A stretch of 64,000 bases of DNA from Bacteroidales bacterium (GCA_012522795.1 JAAYJT010000029.1:1-64000); one strand, 5' to 3'; counted from the first letter of the stretch, positions 1 through 8,207 are shown. Numbers and translations are program-made. Notes: generated by a model not told the origin, from the sequence alone.

Positions 1-75
1 CTGTTCGCCAGCCTCTTTAATGATTTGAAGCTTCTCGTCTTTACTGAATTTTCTCTTTTCCATTTCTGAGTACAT
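1..75 (-). CDS. IS3-family transposase OrfA-like protein, N-terminal fragment
   Basis: Only the first ~25 codons are inside the window; the gene continues past the left edge. The translation begins MYSEMEKRKFSKDEKLQII, which resembles the basic start of IS3/IS911-type OrfA helix-turn-helix proteins that bind the element's ends. Translation could start at 75 or at the second ATG at 63. I could not identify a terminal inverted repeat in the upstream sequence (76-188), so neither the element's boundary nor its intactness can be judged. The assignment rests on a short N-terminus only. Confidence 0.5.
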   Translation of the reverse strand, partial: MYSEMEKRKFSKDEKLQIIKEAGEQ

Positions 76-188
76 AATTACTGATTTTTATTGGTAATCA
101 TGTCCGATTTTATAAGGGGCCAAGACACAAAGTTCTTCAACCGCAATTAAAATCCTGATTTGCGATTAAAAAAAACAAGCAAAGGATA

Positions 189-368
189 TTATTTACTGAT
201 CTCGTAATAACACACTTTAGGAGAACTGATCTTTTCTTCTTTTTTCAGTTTTTTAATTGCTTTATCAATATCAGCCTTATCCACACCTGATTGTGCAGCA
301 ATTTCACCGGCTTTCATAGGTTTACCAGTCTCGCGTAAAGTTTTCAAAACTACTTCTGTTGCTTCCAT
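189..368 (-). CDS. Small winged-helix DNA-binding protein, 59 aa
   Basis: This 59-residue ORF encodes a single predicted winged-helix domain: a helix (residues 2-12), the stretch GKPMKAGEIAAQSGVDK (about 15-31) typical of a helix-turn-helix, a lysine-rich helix KAIKKLKKEEK, and a short SPKVCYYEI wing. Similar one-domain proteins in bacteria and archaea are annotated as MarR-like regulators. It lies 109 bp downstream of the DUF1015 gene on the same strand and could be the last gene of that transcript. The target is unknown. The ATG is preceded by an A/T-rich leader without a clear Shine-Dalgarno sequence, which is usual in this phylum. Confidence 0.7.
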   Translation of the reverse strand: MEATEVVLKTLRETGKPMKAGEIAAQSGVDKADIDKAIKKLKKEEKISSPKVCYYEISK

Positions 369-477
369 GTTATGTTTATTTTAAATGTTATAATTCTGAT
401 TTTCAATCAAATAGCTATACCATTAATCAGAGTATTTAAATTAAAACCTGATAATTACATTAAAAAATCCTGATTTA

Positions 478-1725
478 TTAATCCAATAGGTGTACTACCA
501 GTCCGCTTCTAAGTTTAGGTTCGAACCATGTAGTTTTCGGCGGCATAATATTTCCGGTATCGGCAATATCAATCAGTTGCTTCATTGAAACAGGATATAA
601 TGCAAATGCCACTTTCATTTCTCCGCTATCAACACGTTTTTCAAGCTCCTCCAATCCACGGATGCCTCCAACAAAATCAATTCTGTTACTGGTTCTAAGA
701 TCCTTGATATCAAGCATTTCGTCTAAAACTTTTTGTGATAAAATCGTAACATCAAGTACGCCTACAGGATCATTATTGTTGTAAGTACCTTGTTTTGCCG
801 TCAAAGAATACCACTCCCCATCGAGGTACATGCCAAAATTATGTAATCTATCTGGTTTATAGATATCCTTTCCTTTAGGTTCGATCACAAAAACATCTTT
901 CAATTTGTTAATAAATGTTTCTTTATCCAAACCATTTAAATCCTGTACAACCCTGTTATAGTCAATAATAGTAAGCTGATCATCAGGGAAAAGTACTGCA
1001 AGAAAATAATTATATTCTTCATCGCCACGATGATTTGGATTTTTTGTTCTTTTTTCATTTCCTACCAGTGCAGCCGCCGCTGTACGATGATGACCATCAG
1101 CCACATAAAAATAAGAGATCCTGGCAAACAGCTCTGTAAGTTTATCATTTATGTTTTTATCGGCAATTACCCAAAAATGATGTCCAACACCATCAACAGC
1201 AACAAAATCATATACAGGCTTTTGTGTTGACACTATCTTAGCAACTATTTCATCAATTTCTGCTTCAGCAGGATAACTAAAAAACACTGGTTCCATGTTA
1301 GCATTTGTAATACGTACATGATTCATACGGTCTTCTTCTTTATCCTTGCGGGTAAGCTCATGCTTTTTTATTATCCCGTTCATATAGTCATCCACCGAAG
1401 CGCAGCCTACAATACCATATTGGGTTTTTCCGAACATAGTCTGAGCATAAATATACAAATGCTCTTCCTTATCCGGGATCAGATAACCTTTGTTCTTAAA
1501 AAGCTCAAAATTTTCTTTTGCCTTGTCATATACTGGTTGTGAATGAATATCAACCGATTCAGGCAAATCAATTTCAGGTTTAATAATATGTAAAAGGGAA
1601 TATTCATTGCCTTTGGCTTCCAATCTTGCTTCTTCGGAGTTTAATACGTCATACGGGCGTGATGCCACATCTTTTGTTATTTCTACCGGAGGTCTCAGTC
1701 CTTTGAATGCTTTTAATATAGCCAT
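478..1725 (-). CDS. DUF1015 family protein, 415 aa
   Basis: This full-length DUF1015 protein is recognised by the motif ADGHHR at residues 209-214 followed by TAAAAL. It is likely cytoplasmic, with no signal peptide or membrane segment. The family has no function that I can assert. In Bacteroidota it commonly sits beside serA and serC, as here, which suggests a role around serine or phosphoserine. The DGHHR box recalls the short His/Arg motif of ParB-like folds, a superfamily that includes ADP-dependent serine kinases; that resemblance is inference. The gene lies 364 bp downstream of the four-helix-bundle gene and has its own -7-like element at 1784-1777, so it may be transcribed separately. 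Confidence 0.85.
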   Translation of the reverse strand: MAILKAFKGLRPPVEITKDVASRPYDVLNSEEARLEAKGNEYSLLHIIKPEIDLPESVDIHSQPVYDKAKENFELFKNKGYLIPDKEEHLYIYAQTMFGKTQYGIVGCASVDDYMNGIIKKHELTRKDKEEDRMNHVRITNANMEPVFFSYPAEAEIDEIVAKIVSTQKPVYDFVAVDGVGHHFWVIADKNINDKLTELFARISYFYVADGHHRTAAAALVGNEKRTKNPNHRGDEEYNYFLAVLFPDDQLTIIDYNRVVQDLNGLDKETFINKLKDVFVIEPKGKDIYKPDRLHNFGMYLDGEWYSLTAKQGTYNNNDPVGVLDVTILSQKVLDEMLDIKDLRTSNRIDFVGGIRGLEELEKRVDSGEMKVAFALYPVSMKQLIDIADTGNIMPPKTTWFEPKLRSGLVVHLLD

Positions 1726-1776
1726 ATTAATTAGTTTTAATGATTATGAATATTTTGATTTTTAAAAATTTGGGGG

Positions 1777-1784
1777 CAAAGATA
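1777..1784 (-). promoter_or_regulatory. Predicted -7 promoter element for the DUF1015 gene
   Basis: On the minus strand the octamer TATCTTTG matches the Bacteroidota -7 consensus TAnnTTTG. It lies about 50 bp upstream of the DUF1015 start codon. No convincing TTTG -33 box is found 19-21 bp upstream, so only the -7 half is supported. Confidence 0.45.
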
Positions 1785-2055
1785 CTAATTCAAGAGGAAC
1801 GGGAGGCTAATAGTAAGCCTCGAAAAAAGAATCGTTTTGGTATTTATAACGTGACAACGCTTTAAATACAGTTTCGCTTATTAATCAGGCAAATGATATT
1901 GCTGTTATTTTCTTCGCAATCAGAAGATAATAACACTTTTCCAAAACCGGAAAACAATAGGTTCAAATATCCGGGAAAATATTAAAAGATTAAAAAGTTT
2001 TATTGATTCTGAAAAGAAATGATGGCAGCTACCAGATAAATTGATTTGTTTAAAT

Positions 2056-2083
2056 GAAGAAGCCACTAAAAAGCAGCTTCTTC
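2056..2083 (-). terminator. Hairpin downstream of the four-helix-bundle gene
   Basis: Eight perfect pairs form between GAAGAAGC (2056-2063) and GCTTCTTC (2076-2083), with a 12-nt loop. It starts 7 bp past the stop codon of the minus-strand gene at 2090. The U-rich tail is better on the plus strand (ATTATTATTTTTC), so termination may be weak or bidirectional. Confidence 0.4.
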
Positions 2084-2089
2084 TCATTA

Positions 2090-2494
2090 TTATTTTTCTT
2101 CATCAAATCTTTCGGCTCTCTGCAAAGAGCCAATAAGAGCACCTATCATTTTAGTAAGCTCCATTAGCTGATTGCGGGAATAATCTTCGTCTTCATTACT
2201 TAAATAATCAAGTTGCCTGGCTATTGAAGTGTAAACCAAACAACTACGCACCATGCTCTTGGCAATTTTCAAATGGTTAATAAACTGACTCCTATTCAGT
2301 GCAGAACCCTCAGCTATATTCAATGCAATTTTTTGTGCTGAGGAATTAAATCTTTTCGATAGCAAACCATATTCTTTTTCATAAAGCGGTAGTGTGTGTT
2401 TGATTACCCAAGTTGAGTAATCCAGTGCTTTCCGGTATACCCTTAATTCTTCAAACCTGAAAAATGTAAAAGTTCTTTCGAGTTCTGCATCCAT
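2090..2494 (-). CDS. Four-helix-bundle protein (S23 / 23S rRNA intervening-sequence family), 134 aa
   Basis: The sequence FRFEELRVYRKALDYSTWV at the start, the central SAQKIALNIAEGSALN and the later ...FINHLKIAKSMVRSCL match the small all-alpha family first seen encoded inside 23S rRNA intervening sequences and related to the Avd accessory protein of diversity-generating retroelements. The family forms oligomeric helical bundles; its cellular job is unclear. I chose the ATG at 2494 because the family begins at this point; an upstream in-frame ATG at 2563 would add 23 unrelated hydrophobic residues. Here the gene is free-standing, inserted between serA (89 bp upstream) and the DUF1015 gene, with no rRNA or reverse transcriptase nearby. 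Confidence 0.85.
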   Translation of the reverse strand: MDAELERTFTFFRFEELRVYRKALDYSTWVIKHTLPLYEKEYGLLSKRFNSSAQKIALNIAEGSALNRSQFINHLKIAKSMVRSCLVYTSIARQLDYLSNEDEDYSRNQLMELTKMIGALIGSLQRAERFDEEK

Positions 2495-2583
2495 TTTCAA
2501 AGGTATTTTGTGATAATAGTAAAAATAAAAAGTAATAAATGTAAATCGAGTACAAATATACAAATACCTTGCTGAGAAAACAA

Positions 2584-3504
2584 TTAATTTACTTTGAAAG
2601 TGTCGTCGCCATGTAGTATAAAATTCACAATTTGAGTAGCAGCAGCAAGGCCTGCATTAATATTAGCCTCTGCTGTTTGAGCGCCCATCTTCTTAGGAGT
2701 AAAGAAAAATCTGCCTGCAAATTCTTCTTCTATCTTACTCTTACAATCCGGAGCAATATCTGACAGATAACCAAAATCTTTGCGTTCAGCAAACATTTTC
2801 AATAATCCATCTTCATCAATAACTTCCTTACGAGCTGTATTAATAAGTGTAGCTCCTTCCGGCATTCTTGAAAGCAGCTCGTAATTAATAGATTTAATCG
2901 TTTTGGCATTTGCCGGAATACTCGCAGAAATAAACTGGCATGTAGAATATAATTCTTCAAGATTCCCAATATAGTTAATTCCATCATCTTCAATAACTTT
3001 TCTGGGTTTTGAAGGAGAATAGGCATATACTTTCATACCAAAGCCTTTTCCAATTCTTGCAACATTTTTGCCTATGTTTCCATATGAATGTATACCAAGG
3101 ATTTTACCCTTTAATTCAGTTCCTGCTGAGCCGCTAAATCCCTTGCGAATATAATATACCATCATACCTATGGCTAATTCAGCAACTGCATTTGAATTCT
3201 GTCCCGGAGTGTTCATGGCAACAATTTTATTCTCGGTTGCAGCAACAGTGTCAATATTATCATAACCGGCACCAGCACGAACGACTATCTTTAAATCTTT
3301 GGCTGCCTCAATAACCTGTCTGTTAACGTTGTCGCTTCTGATAATAAGAGCATTCACGTCCTGAACGGCTTTAATAAGATCATTGTGATAAGTGTATTTC
3401 TCAAGCGTTACAAGTTCAAAACCTGCATCTTCTATAATTTTTTTAATTCCTTTCACTGCAACTGAAGCAAAAGGTTTCTCTGTGGCTAACAAAACTTTGA
3501 TCAT
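2584..3504 (-). CDS. serA: D-3-phosphoglycerate dehydrogenase, short lysine-type (type IIIK-like)
   Basis: It oxidises 3-phosphoglycerate to 3-phosphohydroxypyruvate with NAD, the first step of serine synthesis. At 306 aa it has only the substrate- and nucleotide-binding domains and lacks the ASB and ACT regulatory domains of long SerA. The dinucleotide site reads GIHSYGNIGKNVA (about 138-150), and the catalytic arginine region is VVRAGAGYDN. Where longer enzymes carry the catalytic histidine (PHxGAxT), this protein has TPKKMGAQT (residues 269-277), so lysine 271 or 272 probably takes the role. That is the hallmark of the short type IIIK enzymes known from Entamoeba and Bacteroides. It lies 48 bp downstream of serC and is almost certainly co-transcribed with it. 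Confidence 0.93.
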   Translation of the reverse strand: MIKVLLATEKPFASVAVKGIKKIIEDAGFELVTLEKYTYHNDLIKAVQDVNALIIRSDNVNRQVIEAAKDLKIVVRAGAGYDNIDTVAATENKIVAMNTPGQNSNAVAELAIGMMVYYIRKGFSGSAGTELKGKILGIHSYGNIGKNVARIGKGFGMKVYAYSPSKPRKVIEDDGINYIGNLEELYSTCQFISASIPANAKTIKSINYELLSRMPEGATLINTARKEVIDEDGLLKMFAERKDFGYLSDIAPDCKSKIEEEFAGRFFFTPKKMGAQTAEANINAGLAAATQIVNFILHGDDTFKVN

Positions 3505-3552
3505 AATATTTCTTTTTGTTTTAAATTTAATTAAATTACATTAACCTGAATA

Positions 3553-4623
3553 TCATGCATTTAACTTTTCATATTCTTTAATAACATCAATCAATGCAAG
3601 AACGCTTTCCTTTGGTAAAGCATTATAAATTGATGCGCGGAAGCCACCTACTGAGCGGTGTCCTTTCAGGCCTACCATTCCTTTTGATTGAGCAAAACTA
3701 ATAAAATCGGCTTCTTTATCTTTGTATTGTTCTTTCATAACAAAACATACGTTCATTACCGAACGGGAATTTTTTTCAGCAGTTCCAACAAACATTCTGC
3801 TATTATCAATAGTTTCATAAAGCAAATTTGCTTTTTCATGATTAATTTCTCTCATTTTTACAACACCACCCATTTCTTTAACCCATTTTAAAGTTTCTTT
3901 CACCGCAAAAATTGGAAGACAGGGAGGAGTATTGAACATAGAGCCACTAGCAATGTGGGTTTTATAGTCAAGCATGCTTGGAATAACTCTTTCAACTTTT
4001 CCAAGAATATCTTCTTTAATTATTATAAAAGTAACACCAGCCGGACCAGTATTCTTCTGTGCACCACCATATATCAATGCGTATTTTGAAATATCAATTG
4101 GGCGACTCAGAATATCTGACGACATATCGCAAATCATTGGAACCGAACTTACAGGATCCTCATGGATTTCAGTGCCATAGATAGTATTGTTAGACGTAAA
4201 ATGGAAGTAATCAGCATCTTCAGGGATTTTATAATCTTTTGGTATATAGCTGAAATTTTTATCTGCTGATGAACCAATAATAGCTACTTCACCAAATAAT
4301 TTAGCTTCTTTTATTGCTTTCTTTGCCCAAACCCCTGTTTCGAGATATGCTGCTTTTTTACTCATCAGATTGTAAGGAACCATGCAAAACTGCATACTTG
4401 CTCCTCCTCCAAGGAAAAGAACATGATATCCTTCGGGAATATTCAGAAGTTCTTTGAACAGTGCTACAGCTTCGTCAATAATAGCCTGAAAATCTTTACT
4501 TCTGTGAGAAATCTCCAGAATTGACAATCCGCTGTTATTTAGATCGAGTATTGCTTTTGCAGTATTTTCAATAGCAATTCGAGGTAGGATTGAAGGTCCT
4601 GCATTAAAATTGTGTTTCTTCAT
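3553..4623 (-). CDS. serC: Phosphoserine aminotransferase
   Basis: This PLP enzyme transfers the amino group of glutamate to 3-phosphohydroxypyruvate, giving O-phosphoserine. It also acts on the analogous pyridoxal-pathway intermediate in many bacteria, which is relevant because pdxH is in this window. The 356 residues span the whole class V aminotransferase fold. The N-terminus [12 protein letters not shown] is typical of SerC, and the PLP lysine lies in [13 protein letters not shown] (about 185-197). It is the first gene of the minus-strand serine operon and has a consensus promoter at 4713-4681. No serB phosphatase is seen in the window. Confidence 0.95.
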   Translation of the reverse strand: MKKHNFNAGPSILPRIAIENTAKAILDLNNSGLSILEISHRSKDFQAIIDEAVALFKELLNIPEGYHVLFLGGGASMQFCMVPYNLMSKKAAYLETGVWAKKAIKEAKLFGEVAIIGSSADKNFSYIPKDYKIPEDADYFHFTSNNTIYGTEIHEDPVSSVPMICDMSSDILSRPIDISKYALIYGGAQKNTGPAGVTFIIIKEDILGKVERVIPSMLDYKTHIASGSMFNTPPCLPIFAVKETLKWVKEMGGVVKMREINHEKANLLYETIDNSRMFVGTAEKNSRSVMNVCFVMKEQYKDKEADFISFAQSKGMVGLKGHRSVGGFRASIYNALPKESVLALIDVIKEYEKLNA

Positions 4624-4680
4624 AATTAAATAATTTAGGTTTATAGATCAATTAGAATTATGTGTGTTTTTTTGTTTTAG

Positions 4681-4713
4681 CAAAAATAAGGATTTTCCCA
4701 ATACTAAATCAAA
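4681..4713 (-). promoter_or_regulatory. Consensus Bacteroidota promoter for serC-serA
   Basis: On the minus strand a TTTG -33 box (4713-4710) is followed after 21 bp by TATTTTTG (4688-4681), a full match to TTTG-N19..21-TAnnTTTG. It lies 58 bp upstream of the serC start codon and is one of the best promoter matches in the window. Confidence 0.7.
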
Positions 4714-4758
4714 ACATTAAAATAATAGCTAAAAATTAATAAGGATTCTAAAAAATAA

Positions 4759-4766
4759 TAAGTTTG
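4759..4766 (+). promoter_or_regulatory. Predicted -7 element for the TerB/DnaJ gene
   Basis: TAAGTTTG matches TAnnTTTG and ends 16 bp before the start codon at 4783, so the transcript would have a very short leader. No clear -33 box is visible. Confidence 0.4.
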
Positions 4767-4782
4767 CAAAAAAAGTCAATTC

Positions 4783-5517
4783 ATGGCAAAATACGGTAAA
4801 TGGATAGGCGGAGGGCTGGGTTGGGCTTTGGGCGGACCAATCGGTGCTCTGCTTGGTTTCATTTTTGGCTCTATGTTCGACAGCATGCAATCGGGTGAGT
4901 TTGAATACAAGCCTACTGAAAAGCACCCACGTACACAAATAGGGGACTTTAGTATTTCGCTTCTGATACTTACAGCAGCTGTAATGAAAGCCGATGGCAA
5001 AGTGATGAGATCAGAACTCGATTATGTAAAAAAGTTTTTTGTTCATAACTTTGGTGAGACCGAAACCGCAAATAAAATGTTGCTACTGCGGGAGTTACTC
5101 AAACAAGATCTGGATTTAAAGGGTATCTCAACCCAGATAAAACAATTTATGGCTTATCCTGAAAAACTACAGCTGCTTCATTATCTTTTTGGAATATCGC
5201 TGGCTGATGAACGCGCTAACAATCAGGAAATCAATGTTATTCAGCAGATCTCAGTATTAATTGGAATTAGCAGCGTTGATTTTCAGTCAATTAAGTCAAT
5301 GTTTATAAAAGACACTGATTCAGTTTATCGTGTTCTTGAAATATCACCAAATGCAACCGACGAAGAAGTAAAAAAGGCATATAGAAAAATGGCTTTGAAA
5401 TATCACCCTGATAAGGTAAGTCATTTAGGTGAAGATATTCAGAAAGCTGCTAAAGAGAAATTTCAGGAACTAAATGCCGCTTATTCCGAAATTAAAAAGC
5501 AAAGGGGTATTACCTGA
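4783..5517 (+). CDS. Membrane-anchored TerB / DnaJ-domain co-chaperone (DjlA-like)
   Basis: It probably recruits Hsp70 (DnaK) at the inner membrane. Residues 8-32 are a glycine-rich hydrophobic segment ([19 protein letters not shown]) that could insert in the membrane. Residues ~55-165 form a TerB-like helical domain ([19 protein letters not shown]). Residues ~178-244 are a C-terminal J domain with the HPD tripeptide at 208-210. This order (membrane segment, TerB, J domain) is that of E. coli DjlA, and 244 aa is near its length. It is transcribed alone between divergent serC and convergent rlmD, 32 bp from the rlmD stop. The client is unknown. Confidence 0.85.
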   Translation: MAKYGKWIGGGLGWALGGPIGALLGFIFGSMFDSMQSGEFEYKPTEKHPRTQIGDFSISLLILTAAVMKADGKVMRSELDYVKKFFVHNFGETETANKMLLLRELLKQDLDLKGISTQIKQFMAYPEKLQLLHYLFGISLADERANNQEINVIQQISVLIGISSVDFQSIKSMFIKDTDSVYRVLEISPNATDEEVKKAYRKMALKYHPDKVSHLGEDIQKAAKEKFQELNAAYSEIKKQRGIT

Positions 5518-5549
5518 AAACATTTCTACAGAAATATCAGATTTAAATT

Positions 5550-6950
5550 TCAGCGCTTCTCCAGAAGTGCAATATTCTCAATATGATAGGTATGCGGGAA
5601 CATATCTACCGGTTGAACCCTTAACACTTTGTATTCATTAGCTATAAGAGCTATGTCCCTTGCCTGAGTTGCCGGATTACAACTTACATATACAATTCGT
5701 TCAGGGTTTATTTCCAGTAATGCTTTCACAACATTTCCGTGCATACCAGCCCTTGGCGGGTCAGTAATAACAACTTCAGGACTTCCGTGCAATGCCACAA
5801 AATCAGAATTCAGAACCTTTGCTATATCTCCCGATATAAATTTCACATTCTTTAAATTATTAAGAATGGCATTTTCGCGGGCATCAGCTACTGCTGATCC
5901 AGAATATTCAATCCCAACCACCTCTTTTGCCTGTCGGGCAATAAATGCTGCGATAGTACCTGTGCCCGAATAAAGGTCGTAAACCAGCTCATTTCCGGCA
6001 AGGGCTGCCATTTCAACAGTTATCTGATAAAGTCGTAAAGCTTGTGTAGTGTTGGTTTGAAAAAACGACAGAGGTCTTATCCTGAATTTCAAATCATCCA
6101 TAACCTCGGTGATATATGGATTCCCACTATAAAGAACTACCTTCTGATCGTCAAGACTGTCATTGAGCTTAGTATTAACAATATACATCAGCGAGGTAAT
6201 CTGTGAAAAACTTTCTGCCAAATAATCAAGCAAAGCATGAATTTTTTCCTGATCATTTTGACTAACAACTAATATCACCATTACTTCACCGTTACTGGAA
6301 TTCCGTATTACAAGATTTCTTAGAAATCCCGTATGTTTCCGATGATCATAAAATGAATAATTATGCTGCTGTGCATATTCTTTTACAGCCAGTCTGATAC
6401 TGTTTGATGGCTCAGGCTGGAGATGGCATGTTTTTATGTCCAAAACTTTATCAAAAAGACGGGGAATATGAAATCCAAGCCCATTAAGATCTTTCTGATC
6501 CAAATCTGACATATCATTATCAGTAAGCCACCTCCGGTTTGAAAAGGTATATTCAAGTTTATTACGATAATGCGTGATATTAGCTGAACTCACTGGTTCA
6601 GACAAAGTAGGGAATTCAAATTTACCTATTCGCTGAAAGTTATCTGCAATATTCTGTTTTTTGAATTCCAGTTGATACTGATAATTTACATGCTGCCACG
6701 AACATCCGCCACAAATACCAAAGTGTTCGCAAAAAGAGTTCACACGAAAAGGAGAATATTTATGAAACCTTATTATTTTCCCTTCGCTAAAGGATTTCTT
6801 TTTGCTTACTATCTGAATATCAACAATATCTCCGGGTGCTGCAAATGGAACAAAAATAACCATTCCATCATATTTGGCAACAGCTTTACCATCGTTTCCA
6901 ACACTAATTATTTCTGCTTTTTCAATAAGAGGAAGCTTTTTTTTTGCCAT
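5550..6950 (-). CDS. rlmD: 23S rRNA (uracil-5-)-methyltransferase, RlmD/RumA family
   Basis: It is a SAM-dependent RNA m5U methyltransferase. An N-terminal TRAM domain (residues ~8-65) is followed by an iron-sulfur motif with Cys74, Cys80 and Cys83 (CEHFGICGGC) and a probable fourth ligand, Cys175 in KTCHLQ. The SAM-binding region is VYDLYSGTGTIAAFIA, then DPPRAGMHG. The catalytic nucleophile is probably Cys424 in YVSCNPATQ. All functional residues are present, and 466 aa is the normal length. Which uridine it targets (U1939 or U747 equivalent, or tRNA) cannot be told from sequence. It starts 10 bp downstream of the hydE stop on the same strand, so the two are probably co-transcribed. Confidence 0.9.
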   Translation of the reverse strand: MAKKKLPLIEKAEIISVGNDGKAVAKYDGMVIFVPFAAPGDIVDIQIVSKKKSFSEGKIIRFHKYSPFRVNSFCEHFGICGGCSWQHVNYQYQLEFKKQNIADNFQRIGKFEFPTLSEPVSSANITHYRNKLEYTFSNRRWLTDNDMSDLDQKDLNGLGFHIPRLFDKVLDIKTCHLQPEPSNSIRLAVKEYAQQHNYSFYDHRKHTGFLRNLVIRNSSNGEVMVILVVSQNDQEKIHALLDYLAESFSQITSLMYIVNTKLNDSLDDQKVVLYSGNPYITEVMDDLKFRIRPLSFFQTNTTQALRLYQITVEMAALAGNELVYDLYSGTGTIAAFIARQAKEVVGIEYSGSAVADARENAILNNLKNVKFISGDIAKVLNSDFVALHGSPEVVITDPPRAGMHGNVVKALLEINPERIVYVSCNPATQARDIALIANEYKVLRVQPVDMFPHTYHIENIALLEKR

Positions 6951-6960
6951 TTTACGGATT

Positions 6961-8061
6961 TTAATCAGTATGATTTATATTTCTTGCAGCAAAATGTTTT
7001 GAATCACCCCATTCATTGTAACCAATTGTTTCACCAATCATTTTAATCCGGGATTCCAGGTAAGACCGGCTGTCTTCAGGATCTTCAGTAATACCGGGTT
7101 TATCAGCATACAGCATATAATCTTCACGGTATTTTAGCGATGTAAGATTAGGCATGATGACATTAGCACCATACAGTATTGCTTTTTCCCGCCCCTGTGG
7201 ATCAAGGGTCTGCATTGCAGTAGTTGCTGCAATATTTATATCTTTCATAATAATCCTGAGCAGGGCAACCATTTTCATACTGAGATTAAAACGTTCAGTG
7301 CGGGACAAAAGCTGATCACTATATTTATATAAAGGAGTTTGTTCATGCTCAATATATGGTCCCATCCCTACCATATCAATATCAAAATTTTTAAAAAACA
7401 TCAGATCTTCAGCAAGGTTCTCAATTGTCTGGAAAGGCAGTCCTATCATTACTCCCGTACCAACCTGATATCCCGATTTTTTCAAACTGTGCAAAGCTTC
7501 AAGCCTTCGGTCGTAGCAGTGTAAAGCATTATGCGGATGTAGTTTTTCAAAAAGTTTACGGCTTGATGTTTCAATCCTCAACAAATAACGATGGGCACCA
7601 CAATCATACCAATAACGGTAGGTTTCCTCAGTTTGCTCACCCATTGACAAGGTAATTCCTAATTTACCCCCCGACAGTTGTTTAATACTTTGCAACAAAC
7701 CTCCAATCCTTTTTATAAAAGCCTTGTCATTTCTTTCGCCCGATTGAATAACAAGTGAAGCATACTTATTTTCCCAGGCAAATTTAGCAGCTTCAAGTAC
7801 TTCATCATCAGTTAATTCGTATCTACCAGTTTGTGTATTTCCAGCCCTTACTCCACAGTAAAAACAATTTTTCTTACAACGATTTGAATATTCAATCAAT
7901 CCACGAAAATAAACCTTACGTCCTACATATTTAGCTTTGATCTCAGCAGCCTTTTTAAAAACAACAGCACTCTCTTCTTCTGAAGAACTCAATAACCTGA
8001 CAAGGTCTTCTTTGGTCAGGATTTCTTTATTTATTATAGCGTCAATAGAAGTTTCCAACAT
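6961..8061 (-). CDS. hydE: [FeFe]-hydrogenase H-cluster radical SAM maturase
   Basis: HydE is a radical SAM enzyme that, with HydG and HydF, builds the diiron subcluster of [FeFe]-hydrogenase. The radical SAM cluster motif CX3CX2C is at Cys62, Cys66 and Cys69 (CKKNCFYCGVR), preceded by YFRGLIEYSN, which fits HydE better than BioB. The length of 366 aa is normal for HydE. Its presence implies an anaerobic, hydrogen-metabolising cell. No hydF, hydG or hydrogenase gene is in the window, so the maturation genes are scattered here. A TATTTTTG -7 box lies 21 bp upstream, and the four-iteron array begins 63 bp upstream. Confidence 0.85.
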   Translation of the reverse strand: MLETSIDAIINKEILTKEDLVRLLSSSEEESAVVFKKAAEIKAKYVGRKVYFRGLIEYSNRCKKNCFYCGVRAGNTQTGRYELTDDEVLEAAKFAWENKYASLVIQSGERNDKAFIKRIGGLLQSIKQLSGGKLGITLSMGEQTEETYRYWYDCGAHRYLLRIETSSRKLFEKLHPHNALHCYDRRLEALHSLKKSGYQVGTGVMIGLPFQTIENLAEDLMFFKNFDIDMVGMGPYIEHEQTPLYKYSDQLLSRTERFNLSMKMVALLRIIMKDINIAATTAMQTLDPQGREKAILYGANVIMPNLTSLKYREDYMLYADKPGITEDPEDSRSYLESRIKMIGETIGYNEWGDSKHFAARNINHTD

Positions 8062-8081
8062 TTTAAAAGATCATTATTCTG

Positions 8082-8089
8082 CAAAAATA
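8082..8089 (-). promoter_or_regulatory. Predicted -7 element for hydE
   Basis: The minus-strand octamer TATTTTTG matches TAnnTTTG and lies 20 bp upstream of the hydE ATG. The nearest TTTG on that strand (8118-8115) is 25 bp away, longer than the usual 19-21 bp spacing, so the promoter may need an activator. Confidence 0.45.
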
Positions 8090-8124
8090 CACTAAATGCT
8101 CTAATTATTAACATCAAATCAGAC

Positions 8125-8192
8125 ACGTTCACCACATAAACCTGCACGTTTATTAAATAAACACCAACGTTCACATAAACCAGCTACACGTT
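8125..8192 (+). repeat. Four ACGTT iterons in exact 21-bp register
   Basis: ACGTT occurs at 8125, 8146, 8167 and 8188, every start exactly 21 bp from the last. Three copies extend to ACGTTCA and three are preceded by C. Twenty-one bp is two helical turns, so the boxes face the same side of the DNA. Units 1 and 2 also share ATAAAC at offset 12-17. The array lies between divergent hydE and the thrS leader; its last box ends 15 bp before a TATATTTG -7 element, where a -33 box would be expected. It looks like an operator for a regulator binding direct repeats. The regulator and the controlled gene are unknown. Confidence 0.65.
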
Positions 8193-8207
8193 CAGATTTG
8201 TTATCTT

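Larger units (their letters stand above)
1726..2089. other. 364-bp intergenic region between DUF1015 and four-helix-bundle genes
   Basis: No credible coding sequence is seen on either strand. The region holds the -7 element of the DUF1015 promoter (1777-1784), a small imperfect hairpin AGGCT..AGCCT near 1807-1823, and a terminator-like hairpin at 2056-2083. The rest is A/T-rich sequence with no recognisable repeat. Confidence 0.6.

Noticed and set aside
2495-2563. Longer start (ATG 2563) for the four-helix-bundle gene
   Set aside because: The extra 23 residues are not conserved in the family, and the second ATG gives the standard N-terminus.
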